Source: Salinarimonas ramus (GTDB taxonomy: Bacteria > Pseudomonadota > Alphaproteobacteria > Rhizobiales > Beijerinckiaceae). Taken from it: DNA of 64,000 bases. Under the pieces are notes generated by a model. The model worked only from the letters and a program-made list of their open reading frames with translations. It ran no database searches and was not told the origin of the DNA. The position numbers were made by a program, and so were the translations under genes. How positions within the stretch are numbered: the stretch's first letter is position 1; each line of letters starts with the position of its first letter. The stretch lies in the NCBI RefSeq assembly GCF_014645695.1, contig NZ_BMMF01000008.1, positions 124,001-188,000 of the forward strand, written 5' to 3'. Positions 1-8,544 of this stretch are shown here, piece by piece.

Positions 1-873
1 GCCGAGGCCGACGCACTCGGCATCCCCGACGCCTACGGATCGTACGAGGCGCTGATCGCGGCGGGCGAGGTCGAGGCGATCTACATCCCGCTGCCGAACC
101 ACATGCACGTGCCCTGGACGCTCGCCGCCGCGCGGGCGGGCAAGCACGTCCTGTGCGAGAAGCCCATCGCGCGCACCGCGGAGGAAGCGCAGGCGCTCCT
201 CGACCTGCCGGCGGGGGTCGTCGTCTCCGAGGCCTACATGATTCGCCATCACCCGCAATGGCAGCGCGCCCGCGCGCTGCTCGAGGAGGGTGCCATCGGC
301 AGGCCGAGCCACGTCCAGGTGTCGTTCTCGTTCTTCAACCGCGATCCGGCGAACATTCGCAACAAGGTCGAATACGGCGGCGGCGCGCTCCTCGACATCG
401 GCGGCTACGCCATCATGGCGGCGCGCCTGCTGCTCGCCGCCGATCCCGTACGGGCGATCGCGCTCGTCGACCGCGACCCCGATACGGGGGTCGACCGGGA
501 GGTCGGCGGCCTCGTCGATCTCGGTGAGGATCGCCGGCTCTCGTTCGCGGTGGGGACGCAGCGCGCTCCTGGCCAGTGGGTGCGGGTGGAGGGCAGCGAG
601 GGCGTCCTCGTCCTCGACGCCCAACCCTTCAACGCCCGCGCCGACGCCGACAACCGCATCGTCGTCGTGCGCGACGGCGCGGAGCGGATCGAGACCATTC
701 CCGGCGCGGACCAGTACCGGCTCCAGGGCGAGGCCTTCGCCCGCGCCGTGCGCGGCGAGACGGCGGACCTCACGAGCATTCCCGACGCGCTCGTGACCAT
801 GCGCACGGTGGACGCGCTCTTCCGCTCGGAGCGCTCGGGTGCGTTCGAGGCGGTGCAGGCGGACTTCGCATAG
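1..873 (+). CDS. Gfo/Idh/MocA family oxidoreductase (5' partial)
   Basis: The reading frame is open from base 1, so the start and the N-terminal dinucleotide-binding glycine motif lie outside the window; 290 residues remain. An EKP motif at visible residues 53-55 (HVLCEKPIA) is the hallmark nicotinamide-side lysine motif of this NAD(P)-dependent sugar or inositol dehydrogenase family. The C-terminal part contains the typical mixed sheet domain with GGGALLDIGGYA. Substrate is not predictable. It is separate from the second family member at about 53-54 kb. The following 180 bases before the next gene show no clear terminator. Confidence 0.85.
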   Translation, partial: AEADALGIPDAYGSYEALIAAGEVEAIYIPLPNHMHVPWTLAAARAGKHVLCEKPIARTAEEAQALLDLPAGVVVSEAYMIRHHPQWQRARALLEEGAIGRPSHVQVSFSFFNRDPANIRNKVEYGGGALLDIGGYAIMAARLLLAADPVRAIALVDRDPDTGVDREVGGLVDLGEDRRLSFAVGTQRAPGQWVRVEGSEGVLVLDAQPFNARADADNRIVVVRDGAERIETIPGADQYRLQGEAFARAVRGETADLTSIPDALVTMRTVDALFRSERSGAFEAVQADFA

Positions 874-1054
874 CGGAGCGGTGCGAAATATTCCTAGTCT
901 CACACGTGGAATGGACCTCGGTCAATGCACCGAAATGGTACATGCGTCGTGCATTGATAAGATCGACTAAGTCTTGCTCGTCATGGACGAAGGCTCGACG
1001 ATGCGCGCCGACGCGAGACCGCCATCGGTGTCTCCGCGCGCTCTGGAGACCCGC

Positions 1055-1894
1055 ATGACGACTGCCCTTACCGTTGGCGACATTCGCCCCATTCTCGACC
1101 TCACCACGTCCTTTCCGCTGCTGGACGATGCGGAGAGCCTCGCGTCCCAGCTGCGGCCGCTTCTGGTGAGCCTCGGCGCTCCCATCGACGCCGAGCTCGA
1201 CGCCGTGCTCACCGTGATCGAGACGAATCCCGTCCTCGTCGAGATCGGCATCGCGGAATTCCGCGCCGCGATCGCCGGGTTTCCCGACGACACGCTGCTC
1301 ACGGACGTCTCGGGGCTCTACGGCGAGACGCCCGGTGGAGGCGGCACGCCGCCGACGGTCGTGGACGGCACGGTGACCTACACCCTGCCCTATTCGGACG
1401 CGACGATCGTCGTCGAGGGTGACGCTGTTCGGGTCACGCTCGGAGGCGAGACCACGACGCTGCAGAACGTCGACAAGCTGAGCTTCGTCGACGGATCCCT
1501 CTACATCGACACGACGGCGACCGCCGGCACCCTCGCGGTCGCCTACGAAAGCTTGTTCGGCCGAGCGCCGGACGCCGGCGGGTTCGAGTTCTGGCTCGAT
1601 GCGATCAAGAGCAACGGCGTCGACTACTTCGCCCTCGCCACCACCTTCGTGCAGACGGCGGAGTTCCAGGCGGCCTACGGAGCGTTCCTGAACGACGCCG
1701 AGGCGCTGATGAGGCAGGTCTACACCAACCTGTTCGACCGCACGGCCGATCAGGCGGGGCTCGACTTCTGGGCCGGCTACCTGCGGGAGAACGGAATCGA
1801 ATCCTCGATCGACGAGGTGTTCGCGACCTTCCTCCAATCCGAGGAAATGACCGCGCTCGTCGGAACGACGTACCCCAACGGGGTCTTCGTGTAA
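1055..1894 (+). CDS. DUF4214 domain protein
   Basis: A 279-residue acidic protein. The ATG at 1055 is preferred over an in-frame upstream start at 974 because a GGAGA ribosome-binding site lies just before it. Two DUF4214-type repeats are visible in the C-terminal half (about residues 163-215 and 222-275), each with the pattern LFxRxxDxxGxxFW (LFGRAPDAGGFEFW and LFDRTADQAGLDFW). DUF4214 repeats commonly occur in secreted or surface proteins of alphaproteobacteria, often type I secretion substrates; no cleavable signal peptide is seen here. The N-terminal half is not recognised. Function unknown. Confidence 0.8.
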   Translation: MTTALTVGDIRPILDLTTSFPLLDDAESLASQLRPLLVSLGAPIDAELDAVLTVIETNPVLVEIGIAEFRAAIAGFPDDTLLTDVSGLYGETPGGGGTPPTVVDGTVTYTLPYSDATIVVEGDAVRVTLGGETTTLQNVDKLSFVDGSLYIDTTATAGTLAVAYESLFGRAPDAGGFEFWLDAIKSNGVDYFALATTFVQTAEFQAAYGAFLNDAEALMRQVYTNLFDRTADQAGLDFWAGYLRENGIESSIDEVFATFLQSEEMTALVGTTYPNGVFV

Positions 1895-1905
1895 GTCCAG
1901 CCTCC

Positions 1906-1930
1906 GAGCGGCGGGCGCATCCCGCCGCTC
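1906..1930. terminator. Hairpin between convergent genes
   Basis: A perfect 10-bp stem (GAGCGGCGGG / CCCGCCGCTC) with a 5-base loop lies between the stop of the DUF4214 gene and the stop of hisN. There is no long T-run on either side, so it is a candidate bidirectional terminator rather than a canonical one. Confidence 0.5.
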
Positions 1931-1944
1931 TCCCGGACCCTGCT

Positions 1945-2748
1945 TCACCCCGCGAGGACGCGCATCGCCTCCTCGTGGACCCGCTTGTCGCCGGCGGCGA
2001 GAATGCGCCCGCCTCGCGCCGGATCGCCGCCGTCCCATGTGGTGACGATGCCCCCCGCCCCTTCGATGATCGGGATCAGCGCGACGATGTCGTAGGGTGC
2101 GAGGCCCGCCTCGACCACGAGGTCGATATGCCCGGCGGCGACCATGCAATAGGCGTAGCAATCGGCGCCGTAGCGCACGTTGCGGGCGCCCTGCGCCAGG
2201 CGGGCGAAGGCCTCGCCTTCCTCGGCCGTCGGGAACGCGTGGGGGCTCGTGGAGGAGAGCGTCGCTTCCGCGAGCGAGGCGCAGCGCCGGGTGCGCAGGC
2301 GCCGCTCGCCCGGCTCGCCGCCGCCCATCGGGCCCCGGTAGAGCGCCTTGCCGCCGTCGCCCGAGAACCGCTCGCGGGTGAAGGGCTGGTGCATCATGCC
2401 GTAGCAGGGCCGGCCGTTGCGGGTGAGCCCGATCAGCGTGCCCCAGCTCGGCAGGCCGGAGATGAAGCCGCGGGTGCCGTCGATGGGATCGAGCACCCAG
2501 ACGTATTCCGCGTCCGCCTGCTCCACCCCGTATTCCTCGCCGACGATGCCGTGGCTCGGGAAGGCGCGCTTGATCAGGTGGCGCATGGCCGATTCGCCCG
2601 CCTTGTCGGCCTCCGTGACGGGGTCGAACACGCCCCCGCGCCCGCCCTTGTCGGAGGCCGTGAGGCTGGTGCGGAAGAAGGGCAGGATGGCCTTGCCCGA
2701 TGCGGTCGCGAGATCGTCGACGAAGCTGGCGAAATCGAACAGGGCCAT
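1945..2748 (-). CDS. hisN: Histidinol-phosphatase, inositol monophosphatase family
   Basis: A 267-residue inositol-monophosphatase-fold protein. Metal-binding motifs are visible: GEE at residues 70-72, DPIDGT at 87-92, and the C-terminal APYDIVALIPIIEGAGG segment with the second metal-site aspartate. Sequence style and length match the alphaproteobacterial HisN branch, which dephosphorylates histidinol phosphate in histidine biosynthesis; inositol monophosphatase or another small-phosphate substrate remains possible. The ATG at 2748 was chosen because upstream in-frame residues look non-conserved. It lies 101 bp downstream of deoB on the same strand and may be the last gene of that unit. Confidence 0.8.
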   Translation of the reverse strand: MALFDFASFVDDLATASGKAILPFFRTSLTASDKGGRGGVFDPVTEADKAGESAMRHLIKRAFPSHGIVGEEYGVEQADAEYVWVLDPIDGTRGFISGLPSWGTLIGLTRNGRPCYGMMHQPFTRERFSGDGGKALYRGPMGGGEPGERRLRTRRCASLAEATLSSTSPHAFPTAEEGEAFARLAQGARNVRYGADCYAYCMVAAGHIDLVVEAGLAPYDIVALIPIIEGAGGIVTTWDGGDPARGGRILAAGDKRVHEEAMRVLAG

Positions 2749-2849
2749 GCGGCGGTAAACCCTTGCCTTGGGGGACGACGCCCCTGATGTCTCACGAGAG
2801 GGCGGCCGCCGCAAGGCGAGCGTGCACTCCCCCTCGGAGATCGAAGCTC

Positions 2850-4094
2850 TCAGAGATCGAACGCGCGGCCGTGGCCGGTGCCCGCGACGCGCAGATGCGC
2901 GGCGAGGCTGGCGCCCATGTCGGCGAAGCTCTCGCGCCGGCCGAGCGCGCGCGGCGCGATGCCCGGCCCGAAGGCGATCACCGGCACGTGCTCGCGGGTG
3001 TGGTCGGTGCCCGCCCAGGTGGGATCGTTGCCGTGATCGGCGGTGACGAGGACGAGATCGCCCGGGCGCAGCGCCGCCTCGATCTCCGGCACGCGCCGGT
3101 CGAAGGCCTCGAGCGCCGCGGCGTAGCCCGGGACGTCGCGGCGATGGCCGAATTCCTGGTCGAAATCGACGAGGTTGGCGAAGACGAGGCCGCCGTGCGG
3201 CAGCCGCGCGAGCGCGGCGAGCGCCGCGTCGAGATTGGCCGCGTTGCCGTGCCCCTTCACCTCCTCGCCCGTGGCGCGGTGGGCGAAGATGTCGCCGATC
3301 TTGCCGACCGAGACGATCGCCCGCCCGTCGCGCGCCAGCACGTCGAGGAGGGTGTCGGCCGGCGGCGGCGTCGCGTAGTCCCGGCGATTGGCGGTGCGGG
3401 TGAAGCCGCTCTCGGGCGAGCCGACGAAGGGGCGCGCGATCACGCGCCCGATGCGATGCTCGTCGACGAGCTCGCGGGCGACGGCGCAGACCTCGTAGAG
3501 CCGCTCGAGCCCGAAATGCTCCTCGTGCGCGGCGATCTGGAAGACCGAATCGGCGGAGGTGTAGCAGATGGGCTTGCCCGTGCGGACGTGCTCGGCCCCG
3601 TATTCCTCGATGATCGCCATTCCGTTCGCGTGCTTGTCGCCGAGGATGCCGGGCAGCCCCGCCTTCGCGATCAGCGCGTCCGTCAGCGCCTTCGGGAAGG
3701 TGGGCTGCGTCTTGGGGAAGTAGCCCCAGGCGAAGGGCACGGGGCAGCCCATGATCTCGTAGTGCCCGGACGGCGTGTCCTTGCCCGCCGACACCTCGAC
3801 GGCGTAGCCGTGCGCGCCCTGCGGGCCGCCTGCGGGCGGCGCGAGCTCGGGATGGGGCGCCGCGCGGCCCGTCGAGGCCGCGTGCGCGAGCCCGAGCCCG
3901 AGCCGCGCGAGATGCGGCAGCGCGAGCGGCCCGGCGCGCAGCCCGTTCCGGTCCCCGCGCCCGTCCCGGCAGGCCTCGACGATGTGGCCTAGCGTGTCCG
4001 AGCCGGTATCCGGCACCTCGTCGCCATAGGCGTGCGCGTCCTGCGCGCCACCGATGCCGACGGAATCGAGGACGATGACGAGAGCGCGGGGCAT
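2850..4094 (-). CDS. deoB: Phosphopentomutase
   Basis: A 414-residue alkaline-phosphatase superfamily enzyme that interconverts (deoxy)ribose 1-phosphate and 5-phosphate in nucleoside salvage. The start [16 protein letters not shown] carries the first metal aspartate. KDTPSGHYE (about 105-113) holds the active-site threonine, and the C-terminal [19 protein letters not shown] segment carries the remaining metal ligands. Length is normal for DeoB. It starts 39 bp downstream of yejF on the same strand, so cotranscription with the peptide importer is plausible but not proven. Confidence 0.95.
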   Translation of the reverse strand: MPRALVIVLDSVGIGGAQDAHAYGDEVPDTGSDTLGHIVEACRDGRGDRNGLRAGPLALPHLARLGLGLAHAASTGRAAPHPELAPPAGGPQGAHGYAVEVSAGKDTPSGHYEIMGCPVPFAWGYFPKTQPTFPKALTDALIAKAGLPGILGDKHANGMAIIEEYGAEHVRTGKPICYTSADSVFQIAAHEEHFGLERLYEVCAVARELVDEHRIGRVIARPFVGSPESGFTRTANRRDYATPPPADTLLDVLARDGRAIVSVGKIGDIFAHRATGEEVKGHGNAANLDAALAALARLPHGGLVFANLVDFDQEFGHRRDVPGYAAALEAFDRRVPEIEAALRPGDLVLVTADHGNDPTWAGTDHTREHVPVIAFGPGIAPRALGRRESFADMGASLAAHLRVAGTGHGRAFDL

Positions 4095-4133
4095 GGGCTT
4101 GCGTTCCTTTGTCGTTCGTCGGCGCGAGCGCGC

Positions 4134-5762
4134 TCAGTCCCGCACGAATTCCGGCCGCGCCTCGAGCGCGAAGGCGGCGGCGAAGAGGGCGCGGGTGTAG
4201 TCCGTCTCCGGCGCATCGAAGATCCGGTCCGCCGGCCCCTCCTCCACCACGACGCCGTTCTGCATGACGAGCACGTGGTTCGCGAGCGCGCGTACGACCT
4301 TGAGGTCGTGGGAGATGAACATGTAGGCGAGCCCGCGCTTCTTCTGCAGGTCGCGCAGGAGATCGACGATCTGGGACTGGACCGACATGTCGAGCGCCGA
4401 GGTCGGCTCGTCGAGGACGACGAAGCGCGGCTCGAGCGCCATGGCGCGGGCGATGGCGATGCGCTGGCGCTGCCCGCCGGAGAATTCGTGCGGATAGCGA
4501 TCCATCGCCGCCGGATCGAGGCCCACGTCGATGAGCGCGCGCGCCACGATCTCGCGGCGCTCGTCGAGCGAGAGCCCGCCGTTCATCACGAGGAGCCCCT
4601 CCTCCACGATCTGCGCGACCGAGAGGCGCGGCGAGAGCGAGCCGTAGGGGTCCTGGAAGACGATCTGCATGTCCTTGCGGAAGGGGCGCACGCGCGTGGA
4701 CTTCAGCCCGTCGAGCCGGTTGCCGAGGAAGACGATCGGCCCCTGCGAGGAAATGAGCCGCAGCATCGCGAGCCCGAGCGTCGTCTTGCCCGAGCCCGAT
4801 TCGCCGACGACGCCCACGGTCTCGCCCGCGCGCACGGAAAGGCTCACCCCGTCCACCGCCTTCACGTGCCCCACCGTGCGGCCGAGGAAGCCGCGCTTGA
4901 TGGGAAAATGCACCTTGATGGGCCCCGCCTCGACCAGCGTCTCGGCGTCCGCGGCGACGGGCTCGGGCCGACCCTTCGGCTCGGCGGCCAGCAGGCGCTG
5001 GGTGTATTCGTGCCGCGGGTCGTCGAACACCTCGGCCACGGGGCCGTGCTCGACGATCTTGCCCTTGAGCATCACGCAGACCCGATCCGCCACCTTGCGC
5101 ACGATGCCGAGATCGTGGGTGATGAACAGCATGGCCATGCCGAGATCGCGCTTGAGTTCGGCGAGCAGCGTCAGGATCTGCGCCTGGACGGTGACGTCGA
5201 GCGCCGTCGTCGGCTCGTCGGCGATGAGGAGATCGGGGTTGTTGGCCAGCGCCATGGCGATCATCACGCGCTGGCGCTGGCCACCCGAGAGCTGGTGGGG
5301 ATAGGCGTCGAGCCGCGAGGCGGCGTCCCGGATGCCCACGCGCTCGAGGAGCGCCAGCGTGCGCGACCGCGCCTCCTTCTCCGAGACCTGCGCGTGCAGG
5401 CGCAGGATCTCGCCGATCTGCTTGGAGACGACGTGGAGCGGGTTGAGCGAGGTCATCGGCTCCTGGAACACCATGGTGATGTCCGCCCCGCGGACCTTCA
5501 TGATGTCGCCCTCCGACGCCGCGAGGAGATCGCGGCCCTTGAACAGGATCTCGCCCGAGGGGTGCGAGGCGGTCGGGTATTGCAGGAGCTTGAGGATCGA
5601 CAGAGCCGTCACCGACTTGCCGGAGCCCGATTCGCCGACCAGCGCCACGGTCTCGCCCTTGGCGATGTCGAAGGACACGCGGTCGACGGCGAGCGTCTCG
5701 CGTCCGGCCTGGGAGAAGGCGACGGATAGGTCGCGCACGGAGAGGAGGGGGGTGGTGGTCAT
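4134..5762 (-). CDS. yejF: Peptide ABC transporter ATP-binding protein, YejF type
   Basis: A 542-residue double ATPase with two complete nucleotide-binding domains. The first Walker A (GESGSGKS) is at 43-50 and the second (GESGSGKT) at about 320. Each half has a signature motif (LSGGQRQRV and FSGGQRQRI) and Walker B ([12 protein letters not shown] and [11 protein letters not shown]). YejF energises the YejABEF importer of oligopeptides and microcin C-like compounds. It belongs with yejA, yejB and yejE upstream on the same strand, but two toxin-antitoxin pairs separate it from yejE by 1.6 kb. Confidence 0.92.
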   Translation of the reverse strand: MTTTPLLSVRDLSVAFSQAGRETLAVDRVSFDIAKGETVALVGESGSGKSVTALSILKLLQYPTASHPSGEILFKGRDLLAASEGDIMKVRGADITMVFQEPMTSLNPLHVVSKQIGEILRLHAQVSEKEARSRTLALLERVGIRDAASRLDAYPHQLSGGQRQRVMIAMALANNPDLLIADEPTTALDVTVQAQILTLLAELKRDLGMAMLFITHDLGIVRKVADRVCVMLKGKIVEHGPVAEVFDDPRHEYTQRLLAAEPKGRPEPVAADAETLVEAGPIKVHFPIKRGFLGRTVGHVKAVDGVSLSVRAGETVGVVGESGSGKTTLGLAMLRLISSQGPIVFLGNRLDGLKSTRVRPFRKDMQIVFQDPYGSLSPRLSVAQIVEEGLLVMNGGLSLDERREIVARALIDVGLDPAAMDRYPHEFSGGQRQRIAIARAMALEPRFVVLDEPTSALDMSVQSQIVDLLRDLQKKRGLAYMFISHDLKVVRALANHVLVMQNGVVVEEGPADRIFDAPETDYTRALFAAAFALEARPEFVRD

Positions 5763-5772
5763 GGTGTCTCGA

Positions 5773-6255
5773 TCAGGAGGTCTCGAGGAGCGCGCGGATG
5801 CCGTCGGCGGTCGGTGTGACGCGCCGCATGCCGTCGGGCAGGGGAATACGCTTGTCGTTCGTGACGAAGACGGTGCATCGCGACTCGATGGCGGTGACGA
5901 CGTGAACCGCGTCCGGGAGGAAATTCCGACGATCCGCGCCTGTCATGGACCCCTGATTCGCCCTGGATCGGTAGCGCGCCGTCTCGATGAGGACAGAACG
6001 TGACACCGGCTGCACCTCGACGAGACCCTGCCCCACGATCAAGCTGAGATATGCCCGCTCCAGCCGTGGATCGTTCTTCCGCGAGGGGCCAGCAAGAACT
6101 TCCGCGATGGTCAGCTCGCTCGTGATGCGTCGTAGCCGCAAAGCCTCTTCACCGGAGAAGAGGCGCGCGACCGCCTGCTCGTCACGTCCCCTCGTCTCGA
6201 CTGCCATGATGAACGCATTGCTGTCGAGGTATGCGACGATCACGTCACCGCTCAC
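5773..6255 (-). CDS. PIN-domain VapC-like toxin
   Basis: A 160-residue PIN-domain protein. The expected acidic positions of a Mg2+-dependent RNase are visible: YLDSNAFI (first Asp), LTIAEVL (Glu), LPDAVHVVTA (Asp) and FVTNDKRI (Asp). The start is GTG at 6255 and overlaps the end of the upstream antitoxin gene by 11 bp; another GTG at 6243 is possible. It ends 10 bp before the yejF start. VapC toxins typically cleave tRNA or rRNA; the target here is unknown. It is similar in motif layout to the second PIN protein at 6562-7005. Confidence 0.8.
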   Translation of the reverse strand: MSGDVIVAYLDSNAFIMAVETRGRDEQAVARLFSGEEALRLRRITSELTIAEVLAGPSRKNDPRLERAYLSLIVGQGLVEVQPVSRSVLIETARYRSRANQGSMTGADRRNFLPDAVHVVTAIESRCTVFVTNDKRIPLPDGMRRVTPTADGIRALLETS

Positions 6256-6487
6256 GATGTGCCCATTCCTCGCGGAGTGAACGCACGTACGCGTCGACCT
6301 CCTCGGCCGAAGCGAAATTGTCGCGCAGCCCGAATATCTCGTTGAGCGACATCGGCGTCTCGTCGTCGCCCGTCGACGTGGGCTCTATCGTCACCTCTAC
6401 TGTCGCGAAGCCCGCAGGGTCGAGCCCCTCCCGGAGATGCTCCGGCAGTTCCCCGACCGGAACGTGATGCTTGACGATCCTGTTCAC
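6245..6487 (-). CDS. Small antitoxin-like protein, partner of downstream PIN toxin
   Basis: An 80-residue acidic protein that starts with GTG at 6487 (VNRIVKHHVPVGELPEHLR). The GTG start is preferred because this N terminus aligns with the ATG-started paralogue at 7012-7341 (MNKVVKHHIPVERLPEELR). Its 3' end overlaps the PIN gene by 11 bp, the usual antitoxin-then-toxin arrangement. The conserved N-terminal part would be the DNA-binding half and the acidic C-terminal part the toxin-binding half; this is inferred from gene order. I do not recognise the named antitoxin family. Confidence 0.65.
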   Translation of the reverse strand: MNRIVKHHVPVGELPEHLREGLDPAGFATVEVTIEPTSTGDDETPMSLNEIFGLRDNFASAEEVDAYVRSLREEWAHRER

Positions 6488-6561
6488 GGCTCCCTCCAGC
6501 AGCGACGGCGCGTGCAATGATAACCCAGATAGGCGCGCCGCGCAGCGCGCACCAGCATGCC

Positions 6562-7005
6562 TCACCGCCCGTCGACCACGGCCTCGATGCCGATGCGGAT
6601 CATCGGCGCCCGAGGTCGGATGCGACGGTCGGACGAGAGGAAGACCTTGCAGCCCGCGATCTCGGCGGTGGCAAGGTGGATGGCGTCGGCGAGCTTGACA
6701 CCGTCGCCCGCGCGGATTTCGCCGCTGCGCTCGAGCACCGCGCGCGTGACCGGGGCGACGTCGAGGAGATCGGGCTGCGAGAACAGCTCGCGGTACTGCG
6801 AGAGCAGCTCGGAGGCTCCGTCTCGCATCGGCCCCACGATCACCTCCGCAAGCGTCAATTCGCTGGTGACGAGCGAAATCCGGCCGGCCCGCGCTCGCGC
6901 CACGATGCCGAGCAGACGCTCGTGTCGTCGCTCCACGAAGGCGATGAGGATGTTGGCGTCGAGATACGCGGTCGTCCCATCGAGCAGGTCCCCGTCCGTC
7001 TCCAT
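6562..7005 (-). CDS. PIN-domain VapC-like toxin (second pair)
   Basis: A 147-residue PIN protein. Catalytic acidic motifs are present in order: YLDANILIAFVE, ELTLAEVIVG, LADAIHLATAE and FLSSDRRI. It starts 6 bp after the stop of the antitoxin-like gene at 7012-7341. It shares motif spacing with the PIN gene at 5773-6255, so the two pairs look like an old tandem duplication that has diverged. The predicted role is a ribonuclease toxin neutralised by its neighbour. Confidence 0.82.
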   Translation of the reverse strand: METDGDLLDGTTAYLDANILIAFVERRHERLLGIVARARAGRISLVTSELTLAEVIVGPMRDGASELLSQYRELFSQPDLLDVAPVTRAVLERSGEIRAGDGVKLADAIHLATAEIAGCKVFLSSDRRIRPRAPMIRIGIEAVVDGR

Positions 7006-7011
7006 CGGCGC

Positions 7012-7341
7012 TCAATCATCCTCGTCGCGCAGCGCCCGGATACGTTCGACGGCCTCTTCGATGCTGGTGTTCAGGTGGGCATGCGAACCGAAGAAGCGAT
7101 CGAAAAGAGCACCACGGCGTTCGATCTCCTCCGGCGGCAGCGGCGGACGCCGGGGTTCCTCCTCGTCCACCTGCCGCAGCCACGCTTCCAGCGTGATCTC
7201 CTCGTCGTCGGGCGCGCTCCCGCCTTCGTGCGAGGCAGGCCCGCGCACCTCCACCTCCACGATCTCCCCCGCGGCGAAGCCGCGGCGCAGCTCCTCGGGC
7301 AGGCGCTCGACGGGGATGTGATGCTTGACGACCTTGTTCAC
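7012..7341 (-). CDS. Small antitoxin-like protein (second pair)
   Basis: A 109-residue strongly acidic protein (MNKVVKHHIPVERLPEELR at the N terminus). The first 30 or so residues match the 80-residue antitoxin of the neighbouring pair; the remaining region is longer and rich in Glu, Pro and Arg (EEPRRPPLPPEEIERR). It lies 35 bp downstream of yejE and 6 bp upstream of its PIN partner. The antitoxin call rests on position, size, acidity and similarity to the other pair; no domain family is recognised with certainty. Confidence 0.65.
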   Translation of the reverse strand: MNKVVKHHIPVERLPEELRRGFAAGEIVEVEVRGPASHEGGSAPDDEEITLEAWLRQVDEEEPRRPPLPPEEIERRGALFDRFFGSHAHLNTSIEEAVERIRALRDEDD

Positions 7342-7376
7342 GGTCGGGCCCTCCTGGCGGTGATTCTACCCGACAA

Positions 7377-8543
7377 TCACGTGAACGTCTTCCTCGGGTC
7401 GAAGGCGTCGCGCACGGCCTCGCCGACGAAGATGAGGAGCGAGAGCATCAGGGCGATGACGAAGAAGCCCGTGAGGCCGAGCCAGGGCGCCTGCAGGTTC
7501 GCCTTGCCCTGCGCCAGCAGCTCGCCCAGCGACGGCGAGCCCGGCGGCAGGCCGAAGCCCAGGAAGTCGAGGGATGTGAGCGTCGTGATCGAGCCGTTGA
7601 GGATGAAGGGCAGGAAGGTCAGCGTCGCCACCATGGCGTTGGGCAGCACGTGCTTCCACATGATCTTGGCGTCCGAGACGCCGAGCGCGCGCGCGGCGCG
7701 GACGTACTCGAAGTTTCGCGCTCGCAGGAATTCCGCGCGCACGACGCCGACCAGCGACACCCACGAGAACAGGAGCAGGATGAAAAGCAGCACCCAGAAG
7801 GTCGGCGTGATCACCGAGGCGATGATGATGAGCAGGTAGAGCGATGGGATCGCCGTCCAGATCTCGATGACGCGCTGGAAGATCAGGTCCACCCAGCCGC
7901 CGAAATAGCCCTGCACCGCACCCGCGAAGACGCCGATGATCGAGGAGGCGATGGCGAGCACGAGCCCGAACAGGACCGAGATCCGAAAGCCGTAGATGAG
8001 CCTGGCCAGCACGTCGCGGCCCTGGTCGTCGGTGCCGAGCCAGTTCGTCTCGAGATCTCCGCAGGTCTCCACCCCGAGCCGCGCCACGGCGGCCTCGCAT
8101 TGCGCGTCGTCGAGCATCCAGGTCGGCGGCGCGGGCGCCGGGACGGGGAGGTCGAGGTTGTGCGTCGAGTAGTGGAAGCGGATCGGCGGCCACAGCATCC
8201 AGCCGTTGGCCTGGATCTCGTCGGCGATGAAGGGGTCGCGATAATCCGCCACGGCGAGGAAGCCGCCGAACTTCTCCTCCGGATAATCGACGAAGACCGG
8301 GTAGAGCAGCTCGCCCTTGTACATGGCGAGGATCGGCTTGTCGTTGGCGATGAACTCCGCGAACAGCGTCACGACGAAGAGGATCATGAAGATCCAGAAC
8401 GACCACAGGCCCCGCTTGTTGGACTTGAAGTTGTCGAGGCGCCGGCGGTTGATCGGCGTGAGGTTGAGCAGGCCACGGTTCGCGACGGGCGGCGCCAGGC
8501 GCTCGCCTGCGAGCGGCTTCCTGAGATCGACGGTGACGTTCAT
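7377..8543 (-). CDS. yejE: Peptide ABC transporter permease, YejE type
   Basis: A 388-residue inner-membrane permease of the DppC/OppC class. A membrane segment follows the N-terminal NKRGLWSFWIFMILFVVTLFAE. A long periplasmic loop contains TNWLGTDDQGRDVLARL, the typical entry to the permease domain. The remaining segments are hydrophobic, and the loop SLVGVVRAEFLRARNFEYVRAA is the EAA-type contact with the ATPase. The C terminus FDPRKTF is typical of YejE. Its start lies 1 bp after the yejB stop. Confidence 0.9.
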   Translation of the reverse strand: MNVTVDLRKPLAGERLAPPVANRGLLNLTPINRRRLDNFKSNKRGLWSFWIFMILFVVTLFAEFIANDKPILAMYKGELLYPVFVDYPEEKFGGFLAVADYRDPFIADEIQANGWMLWPPIRFHYSTHNLDLPVPAPAPPTWMLDDAQCEAAVARLGVETCGDLETNWLGTDDQGRDVLARLIYGFRISVLFGLVLAIASSIIGVFAGAVQGYFGGWVDLIFQRVIEIWTAIPSLYLLIIIASVITPTFWVLLFILLLFSWVSLVGVVRAEFLRARNFEYVRAARALGVSDAKIMWKHVLPNAMVATLTFLPFILNGSITTLTSLDFLGFGLPPGSPSLGELLAQGKANLQAPWLGLTGFFVIALMLSLLIFVGEAVRDAFDPRKTFT

Positions 8544-8544
8544 C

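Noticed and set aside
770-2161. A 463-codon minus-strand frame across the DUF4214 gene
   Set aside because: Composition is typical of an antisense shadow; the plus-strand frame has recognisable DUF4214 repeats and a ribosome-binding site.
4032-5729. A 565-codon plus-strand frame opposite yejF
   Set aside because: It is the antisense of two conserved ATPase domains and shows no domain of its own.
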